64,000 nucleotides of DNA from an uncultured Clostridia bacterium (GTDB lineage Bacteria > Bacillota > Clostridia > TANB77 > CAG-508): contig CALXWW010000005.1 in the NCBI GenBank assembly GCA_944392545.1, forward strand, positions 38,300 through 102,299. Direction: 5' to 3'. Made by a program: the position numbers and the translations under genes. The notes under the pieces are model-generated. The model had not been told where the DNA came from and made no database searches. It saw only the letters and a program-made list of their open reading frames with translations. Below are positions 1-9,169 of this stretch, in pieces (position 1 is the stretch's first letter; every line of letters starts with the position of its first letter).

Positions 1-343
1 TAGGATCTACTAATTCAATTAATCCTTTTGCTATTATACAAATAATTATTATTTGAAAACCTCTTTTACAAATTTCAAGCACATTTTGTGGTGGATTTAC
101 AACCAATATTCCTATATATATTCCTATACATACTATTAATGCTTTTATTGTAATGTATAAAGGATTCTTTTTAATTTTTGATTTATCTTTTTCTTTAATA
201 TTAAACATCTTAATAAATATATATGAAATTATTGGACTGATTATGAGTGAAAATAAAACAATGATTGCCGCAATTCCTATATCTATTAGTTGTTCTTCTG
301 TAATACTTTTAAAAAAGTTAATTACATTATTAATTGCTTCCAT
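1..343 (-). CDS. Mechanosensitive ion channel (MscS-like) protein, N-terminal part
   Basis: The reading frame starts at the ATG complementary to 341-343, behind a GGGGGA-like ribosome site, and runs off the left edge, so only about 114 residues are visible. They give a short amphipathic start, a membrane helix near residues 22-45, a basic loop (KEKDKSKIKK) and two further hydrophobic stretches (about 64-80 and 95-110). This is the layout of the transmembrane part of small MscS-family channels, which release solutes on hypo-osmotic shock. The diagnostic pore helix and beta domain lie outside the window, so the family call is inference from topology and from resemblance to clostridial MscS-like N-termini. 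It ends 18 bases before trmB and is probably independent of it. Confidence 0.55.
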   Translation of the reverse strand, partial: MEAINNVINFFKSITEEQLIDIGIAAIIVLFSLIISPIISYIFIKMFNIKEKDKSKIKKNPLYITIKALIVCIGIYIGILVVNPPQNVLEICKRGFQIIIICIIAKGLIELVDP

Positions 344-361
344 GCGTTCCCCCTTTGTTTA

Positions 362-1018
362 CTATATACTTGCTATTAATGCTTTTATATGTATTCCTTG
401 TTCTTTGAACATTTTTTCATGCTCTGTTTCTATGTTTTCCCAAAAATCTATCTCGTTTTCTAAATCGTATGTTTTCTTCTCTATTTTAAATCCTGAATCC
501 TCAAAGTATTTAATACTATCATTAAATAATCCATCATCATCAGTCTTAAAAAATACCTGCGCCCCATTGCCTAAAAATTCTTTGTATTTTTCTAACTGTC
601 TTGTATGAGTTAATCTTTTCTTTCTATGTTTACCTCTTGGCCATGGGTTACAAAAATTAATATAAATTCTTTCTATTTTATCTTCTTTCGAAAATATATT
701 ATTAATTCTTTCTATATCATATCTTGTAATATATATATTATCTATTTCTCTGTCTGCCAATTTATATTCTTCTTCAATTTTTCTTTTAGCTAACCCTAAC
801 ATCGCATCAACCAAATCTATCGCTATATAATTTATGTATGGATTATATACAGCTATGTTAGAAATAAATCCACCTTTACCGCACCCTAGTTCTAAATGTA
901 TTGGATTAGAATTATTAAATAATTCTATCCATTTGCCTTTATATTCTTCTGGATTATCAATATAGAATTTACTTGCCTCTAGTTCTGGTCTAGCCCATGG
1001 TTTAAATCTTATTCTCAT
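362..1018 (-). CDS. trmB: tRNA (guanine-N7-)-methyltransferase
   Basis: The 218-residue protein has the normal TrmB length and order: an N-terminal segment (RFKPWARPELEAS), the SAM-binding glycine motif LELGCGKGGF near residue 43, then NFCNPWPRGKHRKKRLT, the family's conserved catalytic/tRNA-binding stretch, and a C-terminal FFKTDDDGLF. It uses S-adenosylmethionine to form m7G46 in the variable loop of tRNAs in the cytoplasm. The catalytic motif reads CNPWP where many homologues have SDPWP, a mild variation. The gene starts with ATG and stands between the MscS-like fragment and a divergent ABC transporter operon. Confidence 0.93.
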   Translation of the reverse strand: MRIRFKPWARPELEASKFYIDNPEEYKGKWIELFNNSNPIHLELGCGKGGFISNIAVYNPYINYIAIDLVDAMLGLAKRKIEEEYKLADREIDNIYITRYDIERINNIFSKEDKIERIYINFCNPWPRGKHRKKRLTHTRQLEKYKEFLGNGAQVFFKTDDDGLFNDSIKYFEDSGFKIEKKTYDLENEIDFWENIETEHEKMFKEQGIHIKALIASI

Positions 1019-1242
1019 TTATTGTCTATCTTCCTCTCTTTTTATACAATAGTATTATATCATTAAAATTGAGCAGTAACAATAGTTTTTTGTGATTTAT
1101 TGAATATGAACTTTATGAACGTTATTTAAATTTAAAAAAATTTTGAAGTTAATAATTTCTTAAGTTTTTATTCCTTGCTTATTAATATTTTTGTGGTAGT
1201 ATATATTTGTAAATTTTGAGAAAGGAAGGGATGTATCTAAAT

Positions 1243-2154
1243 ATGCAAGATGCAATTTTAAAGTGTGAAAACTTACACAAAAATTTTAGAAAAAAAGAGA
1301 TTTTAAAAAATGTTTCTCTTGAACTTAGTAGTGGTGATATCCTAGGTTTCATTGGACCTAATGGTGCTGGTAAAACTACTACAATAAAGTTAATATTAGG
1401 ACTCCAAAAAATTGGTAGTGGAAAGGTTATAATTAATGGACATGACATACAAAAAGATTTTGAAAAAGCAATAGCGAAAGTTGGCGCTATTATCGAAAAT
1501 CCAGATTTATATATGTATATGTCTGGATATGATAACCTAAAACTTATTTCAAATTTATATCCAAATGTAGATGAAAAAAGAATAAGTGAAGTTATAAAAT
1601 TAGTAGGATTAGAAAATAGAATTAATGATAAAGTATCAAAATATTCTTTAGGAATGAGACAACGTTTAGGTGTAGCACAAGCTATTCTTCATAAACCGAA
1701 TTTACTTATTTTAGATGAACCTACAAACGGATTAGACCCAGAAGGTATTAAAGACTTACGTGAACTTTTAGTAAAACTCGCTAAAAAAGAAGGTATGGCC
1801 ATTTTAATTTCTAGCCATAATTTAGCAGAACTCGAAAGCTTTTGTAATAAAGTAAGTATTATAAAAAATGGAGTTATTGTAGAAACTAGTGATTTGGAAA
1901 CTGTAAAGAAAGAAGCTTCAGAAGGAAATTATATAATAGAAGTAGATGATTCAAGAAAGGCTAGAATGACTATTGGAGATATGTCGGACGCAATAGATAA
2001 CAATCACATACAAGTCCATAGTGATAAAGAAAATATACCTTTTATTATAAAGAAACTTGTACTTCAAGACATAAAAATTTATTCTATTAAAGAGGATGTT
2101 ATAAGCTTAGAAGACGCCTTCTTTAAAAAGACAGGAGGTAATATAATTGATTAA
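1243..2154 (+). CDS. ABC-2 type transporter, ATP-binding protein
   Basis: Cytoplasmic ATPase of a drug/peptide-type ABC exporter. Visible motifs in order: Walker A GPNGAGKTT, Q-loop region, signature YSLGMRQRL, Walker B LLILDEPTNGLDP and switch histidine in ISSHN, followed by a C-terminal extension of about 90 residues typical of CcmA/bacitracin-type subunits. The frame is open from a TTG at 1216 and also has an ATG at 1231. The ATG at 1243 is preferred because AAGGAAGGG ends 12 bases upstream, but 1231 cannot be excluded. It overlaps the permease gene by 8 bases, so the two are translationally coupled. Substrate unknown. Confidence 0.9.
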   Translation: MQDAILKCENLHKNFRKKEILKNVSLELSSGDILGFIGPNGAGKTTTIKLILGLQKIGSGKVIINGHDIQKDFEKAIAKVGAIIENPDLYMYMSGYDNLKLISNLYPNVDEKRISEVIKLVGLENRINDKVSKYSLGMRQRLGVAQAILHKPNLLILDEPTNGLDPEGIKDLRELLVKLAKKEGMAILISSHNLAELESFCNKVSIIKNGVIVETSDLETVKKEASEGNYIIEVDDSRKARMTIGDMSDAIDNNHIQVHSDKENIPFIIKKLVLQDIKIYSIKEDVISLEDAFFKKTGGNIID

Positions 2155-3604
2155 TTTAATTGGAAATGAATTAAAAAAAGTATTTAAGAAAAAAACAATA
2201 TATATTTTGCTAATAATTATTATTGGATATATTATGCTTACAAATATTATTATTAAATTAACAGATGACGGATATAAATATAATTATTACTATGAAGGAG
2301 ATATAGAATATTATGAGTCATGTCTTTCTGATTTAGACCCTAATAACCCATCTGAATATCCATATTTTGCAGAATATAAACGTCAAGTAGAAGTTTTAAA
2401 CCTTACAAAAAAATATGGTAATAATAGTTGGCAAGCTTATATAATAAATACCAAACTCCCTGGATATATTGATACAATGATAAATTATGAATATTCAAAT
2501 GGAGTAACAAAAGAAGAATATGATAAAGCTAAACAATCTTATGATAAAGCTTTAGTGAAATTAGAAGCAGGTGATTGGAAATATTTTGCAAATCAAGAAA
2601 TAGAATATACTAAAAGCAACATAAAAGAACAACAAGCTTTACTTGAAACAACAGAAGACCAAGCAACTATTGATTCTATAAAACAAACTATTGCTAATTT
2701 AGAAATAGATAAACAAACTCAAGAATGGAGATTAGAAAAAGACATTAGCTATGCACCTAGTTTTTTAAATACCGCCATACAGCAATATTACATTAATCAA
2801 ACTACTTTAAACCAATATTCCAGCAAGAATATAGAAGAATTAGCGGCGGATGAGCTTTCTTACTATCAAGAAGCTTTAAAAAATGCAAGTTTAAATAGAT
2901 ATTATATTGAAAATAACATTTCTTTAGATTCAAATAGTAGAAATCTTTTTATAAACCTATTTGGAAATTATGAATTATTTATACTTATAGTATGTATTGT
3001 AATAGCAGGTTCTATAATTAGTGAAGAATTTAATAGAGGCACTATTAAACTTTTACTTGTAAAACCATATAATAGAATTAAAATATTATTTTCAAAGTTT
3101 ATTGTATGCCTTATAATCTTATCACTTACAATAGCATTCATATATGTATTTCAACTATTAGCTGGTGGAATAATTAATGGATTTGATGGCATGGCAACTG
3201 ATGCAATAGTATTTAATTTTGATACAAACAAAGTAGAAAATATTAACTTATTTGCATATGTTGGACTAACAGGATTATGCAAATTACCAATGTATATTTT
3301 ACTTACAGCTTTAGCCTTCACATGTAGTACATTATTCACAAATACCGCACTAGCAGTGTCTGTACCTTTTTTAGGATATATAGCATCAAGTTTAATAAAT
3401 CAATTTGCATTACTTTATAATATAAAACAAATAATCTATTTTGTAACACCCAACTGGGATTTGAATTGTTATTTATTTGGTGGAACTCCTCTATTTGATG
3501 GACTTAGCTTACCTTTTTCAATAATAATTTGCGTAATTTATTTAGTAATAATGCTAGTTTTAGACTGTATTGTCTTTAAAAAGAGAGACATAAAAAATAT
3601 TTAA
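2147..3604 (+). CDS. ABC-2 type transporter, permease protein
   Basis: The 485-residue membrane subunit pairs with the upstream ATPase. The start is TTG at 2147, fixed by a perfect AGGAGG eight bases upstream inside the end of the ATPase gene. Topology: one N-terminal membrane helix (about 17-35), a long extracellular, coiled-coil-rich loop of about 230 residues, then five hydrophobic segments in the C-terminal half (about 270-480). The stretch IISEEFNRGTIKLLLVKPYN is the conserved coupling segment of ABC-2 permeases of the BcrB/YhaP type. The large external loop suggests an exporter of peptide or antibiotic, but the substrate cannot be read. A 23-bp hairpin follows the stop. Confidence 0.85.
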   Translation: MINLIGNELKKVFKKKTIYILLIIIIGYIMLTNIIIKLTDDGYKYNYYYEGDIEYYESCLSDLDPNNPSEYPYFAEYKRQVEVLNLTKKYGNNSWQAYIINTKLPGYIDTMINYEYSNGVTKEEYDKAKQSYDKALVKLEAGDWKYFANQEIEYTKSNIKEQQALLETTEDQATIDSIKQTIANLEIDKQTQEWRLEKDISYAPSFLNTAIQQYYINQTTLNQYSSKNIEELAADELSYYQEALKNASLNRYYIENNISLDSNSRNLFINLFGNYELFILIVCIVIAGSIISEEFNRGTIKLLLVKPYNRIKILFSKFIVCLIILSLTIAFIYVFQLLAGGIINGFDGMATDAIVFNFDTNKVENINLFAYVGLTGLCKLPMYILLTALAFTCSTLFTNTALAVSVPFLGYIASSLINQFALLYNIKQIIYFVTPNWDLNCYLFGGTPLFDGLSLPFSIIICVIYLVIMLVLDCIVFKKRDIKNI

Positions 3605-3615
3605 CTAGAACTTGG

Positions 3616-3671
3616 AATAAGGGGACATACAATTCGTTTCATTTTTGGAACGAATTGTATGTCCCCTTATT
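3616..3671. repeat. Long perfect hairpin (bidirectional terminator or REP-like palindrome)
   Basis: A 23-base left arm (3616-3638, beginning AATAAGGGGACATAC) is matched perfectly by 3649-3671 with a 10-base loop. It lies between the convergent permease and dehydrogenase genes, so it can end both transcripts, but the stem is far longer and more GC-rich than the other terminators here. The GGGGACA core resembles palindromic repeats that RAYT/IS200-like transposases mobilise in clostridia. That link is inference; no second copy is seen in this window. Confidence 0.7.
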
Positions 3672-3679
3672 CTTCTTTT

Positions 3680-4759
3680 CTAATCTCTTACATACTCATT
3701 CATTGGTTTTATTAAATATTTTAATTCATCTAATTTATCTGTTGATACATACCCTGGTTTTCCATTTATTACATCTGGTATTCTATTTACTATTGTTGCA
3801 CAAGTAAGTTCTACTGTCGCTGGTCTTGATACAACTATTGTAGTATCTGGCTCTCCTTCTATTGTCCATTCGTTTTTATCGTAATCCTCTTTTGAATATA
3901 CTTTTCCTATACATTGTGATTCTATTGTAATTCCTTCTTTCGTTTCTGTTGTAACAACTGCACTCATTCCAGTTGCCATTCCAGCCTTTACTGTCATTCC
4001 TAATGTTGATGAATCTATATCTTCTTTATATGTTTGTGGTACACATTTTTGTCTTTGACTTATTGGTGTCAATCCTAATTTTGAACATAACCATCCATTT
4101 ACATTCCACATATATGATGGAGAATATTCTCCTGAATTTATAATTTTTTGTCTTTCTTCGTCACTTATTCTATCTACTGATGCCATTTTTTCATCAAATT
4201 CCTCTAATGTTAATCCTGCGCCATGTGCTTCTGCTAAAGCTATTCCATAATCTTCTACATTATATGAAGAACTACCTTTTATTTTAGTTATTTTTTGAGT
4301 TGAACCTGCTATCGCGCTTATTAACTCTCCCCAATAAACATCTTGATATCCACTTCCCGTAATAGTGCAACCATTCTTCTTTGCTAAGTCATCTATTTCA
4401 TTTGTAATTGTTGGATTTGAATTAAATGGAAAAAAAGCTTCTTCACAAGTAGATATTGCATTTATTCCTAGTTTTGCACATAATAAAAACGCATCTTTTA
4501 TATCATTTAATAAACTCATAGTTGTTACAATTACTATATCTGGTTTCAATTCTTTAAGTAATGCTTCGGCATTTTTTGCATCTGTAACTGTTACACCTCT
4601 TTTTTCTCCTCCAATTATCTCGCCAATGTCTTTTCCTATAACTGATGGATTTACGTCAAGTGCACCTACTATTTCTCCTCCTTTTTCAAACACATATCGC
4701 ATTGTATAAACTGACATTTTGCCTGTTCCATATTGTACCACTCTTACTTTCCTATCCAT
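3680..4759 (-). CDS. DapB-fold NAD(P)-dependent dehydrogenase, 2,4-diaminopentanoate dehydrogenase-like
   Basis: The 359-residue soluble protein opens with a Rossmann nucleotide-binding segment (VVQYGTGKMSVYTMR) and continues with DVNPSVIGKDIGEIIG and a region STCEEAFFPF, the layout of the dihydrodipicolinate-reductase-like family that includes 2,4-diaminopentanoate dehydrogenase of ornithine fermentation. Length (about 350) and the C-terminal IPDVINGKPGYVSTDKL-type ending fit that family rather than true DapB (about 250-270). No other ornithine-degradation genes are nearby, so the substrate is uncertain and an amino-acid or amine dehydrogenase role is inferred. Single gene with ATG start; upstream region contains a small hairpin around 4777-4790. 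Confidence 0.65.
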   Translation of the reverse strand: MDRKVRVVQYGTGKMSVYTMRYVFEKGGEIVGALDVNPSVIGKDIGEIIGGEKRGVTVTDAKNAEALLKELKPDIVIVTTMSLLNDIKDAFLLCAKLGINAISTCEEAFFPFNSNPTITNEIDDLAKKNGCTITGSGYQDVYWGELISAIAGSTQKITKIKGSSSYNVEDYGIALAEAHGAGLTLEEFDEKMASVDRISDEERQKIINSGEYSPSYMWNVNGWLCSKLGLTPISQRQKCVPQTYKEDIDSSTLGMTVKAGMATGMSAVVTTETKEGITIESQCIGKVYSKEDYDKNEWTIEGEPDTTIVVSRPATVELTCATIVNRIPDVINGKPGYVSTDKLDELKYLIKPMNEYVRD

Positions 4760-4930
4760 ATTTTCCTACCTTTCCAGAGCAAAAGCTCTTACAAAATTTT
4801 ATACATAGATTATATCATTAATTTTTAAAATTTATACAAATTACTAAAAAAATTACTAAATCAGCTCAAATAGCATAATTTGTACTTTTTCAATTCATTC
4901 TTATATATTCTTAAAAAAACTATATAACAT

Positions 4931-5650
4931 TTAACTGAATAATCCTGTTATAAATTCCCATATTCCTTTAAATATTCCTACTACAATAGCAATAATTATA
5001 TCAACAAACGTTTTTATAATTGGATTATTTTCGTAAAAGCTCACTATCCAATCATGTGTTGGTGGAATACACCATAATATTATAAAAACTACAAAAACAA
5101 CTCCTATAGTAATAAATAAATCTCTTGTATTTTCTTTCGTCCATCTATGTTTTATTCTATAGCCTAAACTTCTTAAATAATTTTCATAAGCATTATTATA
5201 TTCTCTATTTAAATCTTCTTGCATTTTCATTCGTTGCTTAATTTCTTCTTCTTGAAGTTTTCTTTCATACTTTAATCTTTCTTTTTCATAATCATAATTT
5301 ACATTATTATTTGTAACATTGTTTTGATAAGTAGTATTTGGATTTTGATATTGCATATTATATGCGTTATTATATCCTTGATTATTTTGGCTTGCACTTT
5401 GTTTTTGTAACTCCTCTTGATTTCTCTTTTCCTCAAGCTCTAAATCATACCTACTACGTTTTTCTTCATTGCCCAATACTTCATAAGCTTCATTTATTTT
5501 TTTCATCATTGTTTCTGCTTGTTTTTTATTAGCTTCTTCTTGTAAATCTGGATGATATTTCTTTGCTAAAGTCTTATATGCTTTTTCAATTATCTCTGAA
5601 GATGCACTTTCACTTACTTCCAATATCTCGTATAACGTTTTTTCTTTCAT
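4931..5650 (-). CDS. J-domain (DnaJ-like) membrane protein
   Basis: Residues 5-75 form a J domain with the HPD motif (KKYHPDL) that stimulates the DnaK ATPase. A Gln/Asn-rich linker (about 85-125) and a charged coiled-coil segment (about 125-165) follow, then two hydrophobic stretches (about 180-200 and 215-235). It lacks the zinc-finger and substrate-binding domains of true DnaJ. It is therefore probably a membrane-tethered co-chaperone that recruits DnaK to a specific site, but its client is unknown. ATG start with a GGGG-type ribosome site; single gene, divergent from the DUF4364 gene. Confidence 0.8.
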   Translation of the reverse strand: MKEKTLYEILEVSESASSEIIEKAYKTLAKKYHPDLQEEANKKQAETMMKKINEAYEVLGNEEKRSRYDLELEEKRNQEELQKQSASQNNQGYNNAYNMQYQNPNTTYQNNVTNNNVNYDYEKERLKYERKLQEEEIKQRMKMQEDLNREYNNAYENYLRSLGYRIKHRWTKENTRDLFITIGVVFVVFIILWCIPPTHDWIVSFYENNPIIKTFVDIIIAIVVGIFKGIWEFITGLFS

Positions 5651-5776
5651 CTTTTTCCCCTTAATTAAATACTATATTAAAATTATATCATTAATAGATT
5701 AAAAATAATAGTATTTTTTATACTTTTATGATATAATTGCATTGTTTATTAGACAATATTAGAGAGGTGATATTTT

Positions 5777-6553
5777 TTGAAATTGACATCTAATGGAGAA
5801 ACTTTAGCAGAAAGCAAAGTTCTTATTCTATATATTTTAAACCATATAAAGTCTCCAATAACCAATAATGCTTTATATAAAATTGTACTTTCTGTATTAG
5901 ATATGAATTATTTTTACTTTCAACAATTTTTATTAGATTTAGTTAAAAGTGAATTTGTACTTTCTTATCCACAAGAAGATCAGCAATTATACTTGATTAC
6001 AGATAAAGGAATTAGAACATTAGAGCTCACAGAAGATATTATTCCAGGAATATTAAAATTACAAGTAGATACTAACTTAAAGTATACTTTAGATGACGTT
6101 AATGAAGAGAACTCAATAGTTGCAGAGTATACTCCTATAAATGAAAATTACTATAATGTAACTTGCAAAATAATGGAAAATAACGAATGTCTCTTCGAAG
6201 TTAAAACTTTTGCAGGTTCTCGTGAACAAGCCAAGCAAATAGTAGATAATTGGAAAAGGCACGCTGGTTCTATGTATCCAGAAATGCTAGAAATATTAAC
6301 ACAAGACTTTGGTGACGAACCAATACAGGAAGATTTAGATAAGCATCATTCTGATAAAGATATTGGTTCTCCTAGAAGTGTATATAATTATGACGTAATA
6401 AATAGATCTATCGAAGACGCATCTAATTCTTCAAACGATTCAGATGGAGAAAACGATAAATCTAAGGAAACTACTTCTGAACGCAGTAATTCTTATGTTA
6501 TAGAAGGTAATTTAAGTTTATTTGATATGCTAAAAAATGAACCAAAAGAATAG
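5777..6553 (+). CDS. DUF4364 family protein, predicted winged-helix regulator
   Basis: 258 residues, TTG start at 5777 behind AGAGAGGTGA. The first 160 residues match the clostridial DUF4364 family, including LYILNHIKSPITNNAL, YFYFQQFLLDLVKS and the LITDKGIRTLEL stretch that forms a winged helix-turn-helix resembling PadR/MarR folds. The last 70 residues are an acidic, Ser/Asn/Asp-rich tail that is not part of the family core and is likely disordered. DNA targets are unknown. Transcription ends at the hairpin 6558-6602, shared with the convergent proS. Confidence 0.8.
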   Translation: MKLTSNGETLAESKVLILYILNHIKSPITNNALYKIVLSVLDMNYFYFQQFLLDLVKSEFVLSYPQEDQQLYLITDKGIRTLELTEDIIPGILKLQVDTNLKYTLDDVNEENSIVAEYTPINENYYNVTCKIMENNECLFEVKTFAGSREQAKQIVDNWKRHAGSMYPEMLEILTQDFGDEPIQEDLDKHHSDKDIGSPRSVYNYDVINRSIEDASNSSNDSDGENDKSKETTSERSNSYVIEGNLSLFDMLKNEPKE

Positions 6554-6557
6554 TAAA

Positions 6558-6602
6558 TAAAAAATAGAATTTTAGAATAGCTTTCTAAAACTCTATTTTT
6601 TA
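6558..6602. terminator. Bidirectional intrinsic terminator between DUF4364 gene and proS
   Basis: Arms 6558-6577 and 6583-6602 pair with one mismatch around a 5-base loop; A-rich and T-rich flanks serve both directions between two convergent genes. Confidence 0.8.
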
Positions 6603-6622
6603 TTTTGTAATATTATACTAAA

Positions 6623-8059
6623 TTAATACTGTCTCCCCCATACTACCATTGTTTTTGCTGGTTTGCCACAACATACACATTTATCTCCTAAGTTTTCTTG
6701 TTCAAATGGAATACATCTTGATTTTGCACCTGTTAAATCATGTATCTTTTCTTCACATTCTGCATCACCACACCACATTGTTTTTACATATCCTTGATTA
6801 TTTTTTAAGTTTTCTTCAAATTCTTCTAAATTATGTGCTATTGTAGTTTTTTCCTTTACTCTTTTTGCACAAGCTTCATACATGCTCTTTTGGATATTCT
6901 CTAAAATTTCTCCTAGTTTTTCATTTAATTCATCTAAACTAATATCTATTTTTTCTGAATTGTCTCTCCTTACTACAACGCATTTATTATTTTCAATATC
7001 ACGTGGTCCAAGTTCTATTCTAACTGGTACTCCTCTCATTTCCCAGTCATTAAATTTATATCCTGGTGAATATTGTTCTCTTAAATCTATTTCTACTCTA
7101 TATCTTTCTAATAGCTCTTTATATACCTCTTCTGCCTTTTCCTTTACTCCTTCTTTATGCATAGCTACAGGAACTATAACAGCTTGAATTGGTGCAACTT
7201 TTGGTGGTAGTTTTAAGCCTCTGTTGTCTCCATGTGCCATAATAACTGCACCTATTAATCTAGTACTAATTCCCCAGGAAGTTTGGTAAGCATATTCTTC
7301 TTTTCCTTCTCTATTTTGAAATTTTATATCAAATGGCTTTGTAAAGTTTTGGCCAAAATAGTGTGAAGTTCCTCCTTGTAATGCTCTTCCATCATGCATT
7401 AATGTTTCTACTGTATATGTACTATCAGCACCTGCAAATTGTTCCGTAAATGTCTTCTTTCCTTTAAGTACTGGTATCGCTAGTAAATTTTCAATAATAT
7501 CGGCATATACTTCAAGCATTTCTAAAGTAAATTTTTTTGCTTCTTCTGCGGTTTCATGTATAGTATGTCCCTCTTGCCATAAAAATTCTCTAGAACGTAA
7601 GAAAGGTCTCGTTTCTTTTTCCCATCTCAATACATTACACCATTGATTATATAAAAATGGTAATTCTCTCCATGAACTTAACCATTTTGAATACATTGTA
7701 GAAAATATTGTTTCAGAAGTTGGTCTTACACAAAGCCTTTCTTCTAATTCTTCTCCTCCTCCTGTAGTTACCCATGCTACTTCTGGTGCAAATCCCTCTA
7801 CATGATCTTTTTCTTTTTGTAATAAACTTTCTGGAATAAGAACTGGCATTGATAAGTTCCTTACTCCATGCTCTTTAAATTTCTTATCTGCATATTTTTG
7901 GATGTTTTCCCATATTGCATATCCATAAGGTCTAATTGTTATAAATCCTTTAACTGCCGTATAATCAGCAAGTTCAGCTTTTAGAACAATATCTGTATAC
8001 CACTTAGCAAAATCTTCTTCTATATTAGTTATTTCTTTTACAAATTCTTTCTCTTTCAT
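6623..8059 (-). CDS. proS: Prolyl-tRNA synthetase (archaeal/eukaryote-like type)
   Basis: Charges tRNA-Pro. The 478-residue enzyme is the short ProRS form without the bacterial editing insertion. It shows class II motifs (motif 2 [20 protein letters not shown], motif 3 near [11 protein letters not shown]), an anticodon-binding domain after residue about 290, and the C-terminal zinc-binding module typical of this type (CGDAEC and CVCCGKPAK, ending WGRQY). The start is ATG at 8059, because GGAGG lies five bases upstream; the in-frame TTG at 8071 sits on the ribosome site itself and is rejected. The gene follows scpB by 14 bases and is probably co-transcribed with it. Confidence 0.95.
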   Translation of the reverse strand: MKEKEFVKEITNIEEDFAKWYTDIVLKAELADYTAVKGFITIRPYGYAIWENIQKYADKKFKEHGVRNLSMPVLIPESLLQKEKDHVEGFAPEVAWVTTGGGEELEERLCVRPTSETIFSTMYSKWLSSWRELPFLYNQWCNVLRWEKETRPFLRSREFLWQEGHTIHETAEEAKKFTLEMLEVYADIIENLLAIPVLKGKKTFTEQFAGADSTYTVETLMHDGRALQGGTSHYFGQNFTKPFDIKFQNREGKEEYAYQTSWGISTRLIGAVIMAHGDNRGLKLPPKVAPIQAVIVPVAMHKEGVKEKAEEVYKELLERYRVEIDLREQYSPGYKFNDWEMRGVPVRIELGPRDIENNKCVVVRRDNSEKIDISLDELNEKLGEILENIQKSMYEACAKRVKEKTTIAHNLEEFEENLKNNQGYVKTMWCGDAECEEKIHDLTGAKSRCIPFEQENLGDKCVCCGKPAKTMVVWGRQY

Positions 8060-8073
8060 ATTAACCTCCAATT

Positions 8074-8697
8074 TTAGTCTTGTATATTCTTTTCTGAAAC
8101 TTCGCCTTCCCTTTCAGGCATTGGATCCTCCATATTATTTTCTTCAATTATTTCGTCTATTACTATCTGTCTGTTTTCATCCAATTTATATCTTGGAAGT
8201 TCCGGTAACTCACTTAAGCTTGATATTCCAAACATTTTTAAAAATTCTTTTGAAGTTTTATATGTCATAGGTTTTCCTGGCGCATCAAGTTTTCCTGCTT
8301 CTTCTATTAAATTGTAATCCAATAATTTATACATTGTACCATCAGAATTTACCCCTCTAATAGTTTCTATTTCAGCTCTAGTTATTCGTGGGTTGTATGC
8401 AATTATTGCTAAAGTTTCTAAAGCTGCATTAGATAAATTAGGTTTGCTTCTTTTATCAAATATAGGATAAATATACTCATAATTCTCTTTTTTAGTACAT
8501 AACTCATATGCATCTTCTATATTTATTATTTCTAATCCTCTTTTTTCCTCTTTATAATCTTCTTTTAGGCTATTTATAGAAGAAATTATTTCTTCTGAAC
8601 TTAATTCTAAAGCTGACATTAATTCTCCTATTTTTACTTCTCTTCCTGCCGCAAATAATATTGATTCAATTATTCCTTTTATTTTGTTTTCTTCCAT
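8074..8697 (-). CDS. scpB: Segregation and condensation protein B
   Basis: 207 residues, the usual ScpB length plus a short acidic tail. The tandem winged-helix core is visible: [17 protein letters not shown] at the start and [35 protein letters not shown] in the second domain. ScpB dimers bind ScpA and the Smc complex to organise and segregate the chromosome. ScpA is not in the window; the gene heads a two-gene operon with proS. The acidic C-terminal extension (from about residue 180) is not conserved in the family core. Confidence 0.93.
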   Translation of the reverse strand: MEENKIKGIIESILFAAGREVKIGELMSALELSSEEIISSINSLKEDYKEEKRGLEIINIEDAYELCTKKENYEYIYPIFDKRSKPNLSNAALETLAIIAYNPRITRAEIETIRGVNSDGTMYKLLDYNLIEEAGKLDAPGKPMTYKTSKEFLKMFGISSLSELPELPRYKLDENRQIVIDEIIEENNMEDPMPEREGEVSEKNIQD

Positions 8698-8756
8698 TTT
8701 ATCTTCTCCTCAACATGTATTCTATTTTATCATTTATTTTGTTTGTTGTAAACAGC

Positions 8757-8785
8757 TTGACTTTACTAAATTTAACCTTTATAAT
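8757..8785 (+). promoter_or_regulatory. Sigma-A type promoter
   Basis: TTGACT (8757-8762) and TATAAT (8780-8785) with a 17-base spacer, about 30 bases upstream of the small acidic protein gene at 8816. The best consensus housekeeping promoter in this part of the window. Confidence 0.75.
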
Positions 8786-8815
8786 TTATATAGTTGATTT
8801 TGGAGGTGTATTATT

Positions 8816-9109
8816 ATGTATACATATAATAAAAACGATAAATCTTATACTTTTTCTTCTGATGAGTTAGATATAGACAGCATGCTTGCTTCTACTGATA
8901 ATAACGATACAAATAATTCAGAAAATCAAGAAGAAAACCTAAACGATTCAAATGATTATGAATCAACTGAGCATAAAAAGCCTAAAAAGATTGAAGTTAT
9001 AAATGGTGGAAATGATTTAGATATTTCTCCAGTATCTAATTACATAGAAGTGGAAAAACCAAAAAATGAGAAAAAGGGAAATATAGTTATTCCTGAAGAT
9101 AACAAATAG
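8816..9109 (+). CDS. Small acidic protein of unknown function
   Basis: 97 residues from an ATG behind a strong GGAGGTG site, with its own consensus promoter and its own terminator, so it is very likely a real monocistronic gene. The protein is Asp/Asn/Glu/Ser-rich in the first 60 residues and Lys-rich at the end, with no hydrophobic helix or cysteine. It looks largely disordered apart from a possible strand KKIEVINGG. I recognise no family. Confidence 0.7.
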   Translation: MYTYNKNDKSYTFSSDELDIDSMLASTDNNDTNNSENQEENLNDSNDYESTEHKKPKKIEVINGGNDLDISPVSNYIEVEKPKNEKKGNIVIPEDNK

Positions 9110-9110
9110 A

Positions 9111-9138
9111 AAATCTGGACTTTCGTCCAGATTTTTTG
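9111..9138 (+). terminator. Intrinsic terminator
   Basis: Ten-base perfect stem AAATCTGGAC / GTCCAGATTT with a TTTC loop followed by a T run, immediately after the stop at 9109. Confidence 0.9.
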
Positions 9139-9169
9139 GAATTTTTTATGTTTAACTTTCAATTAAAAT

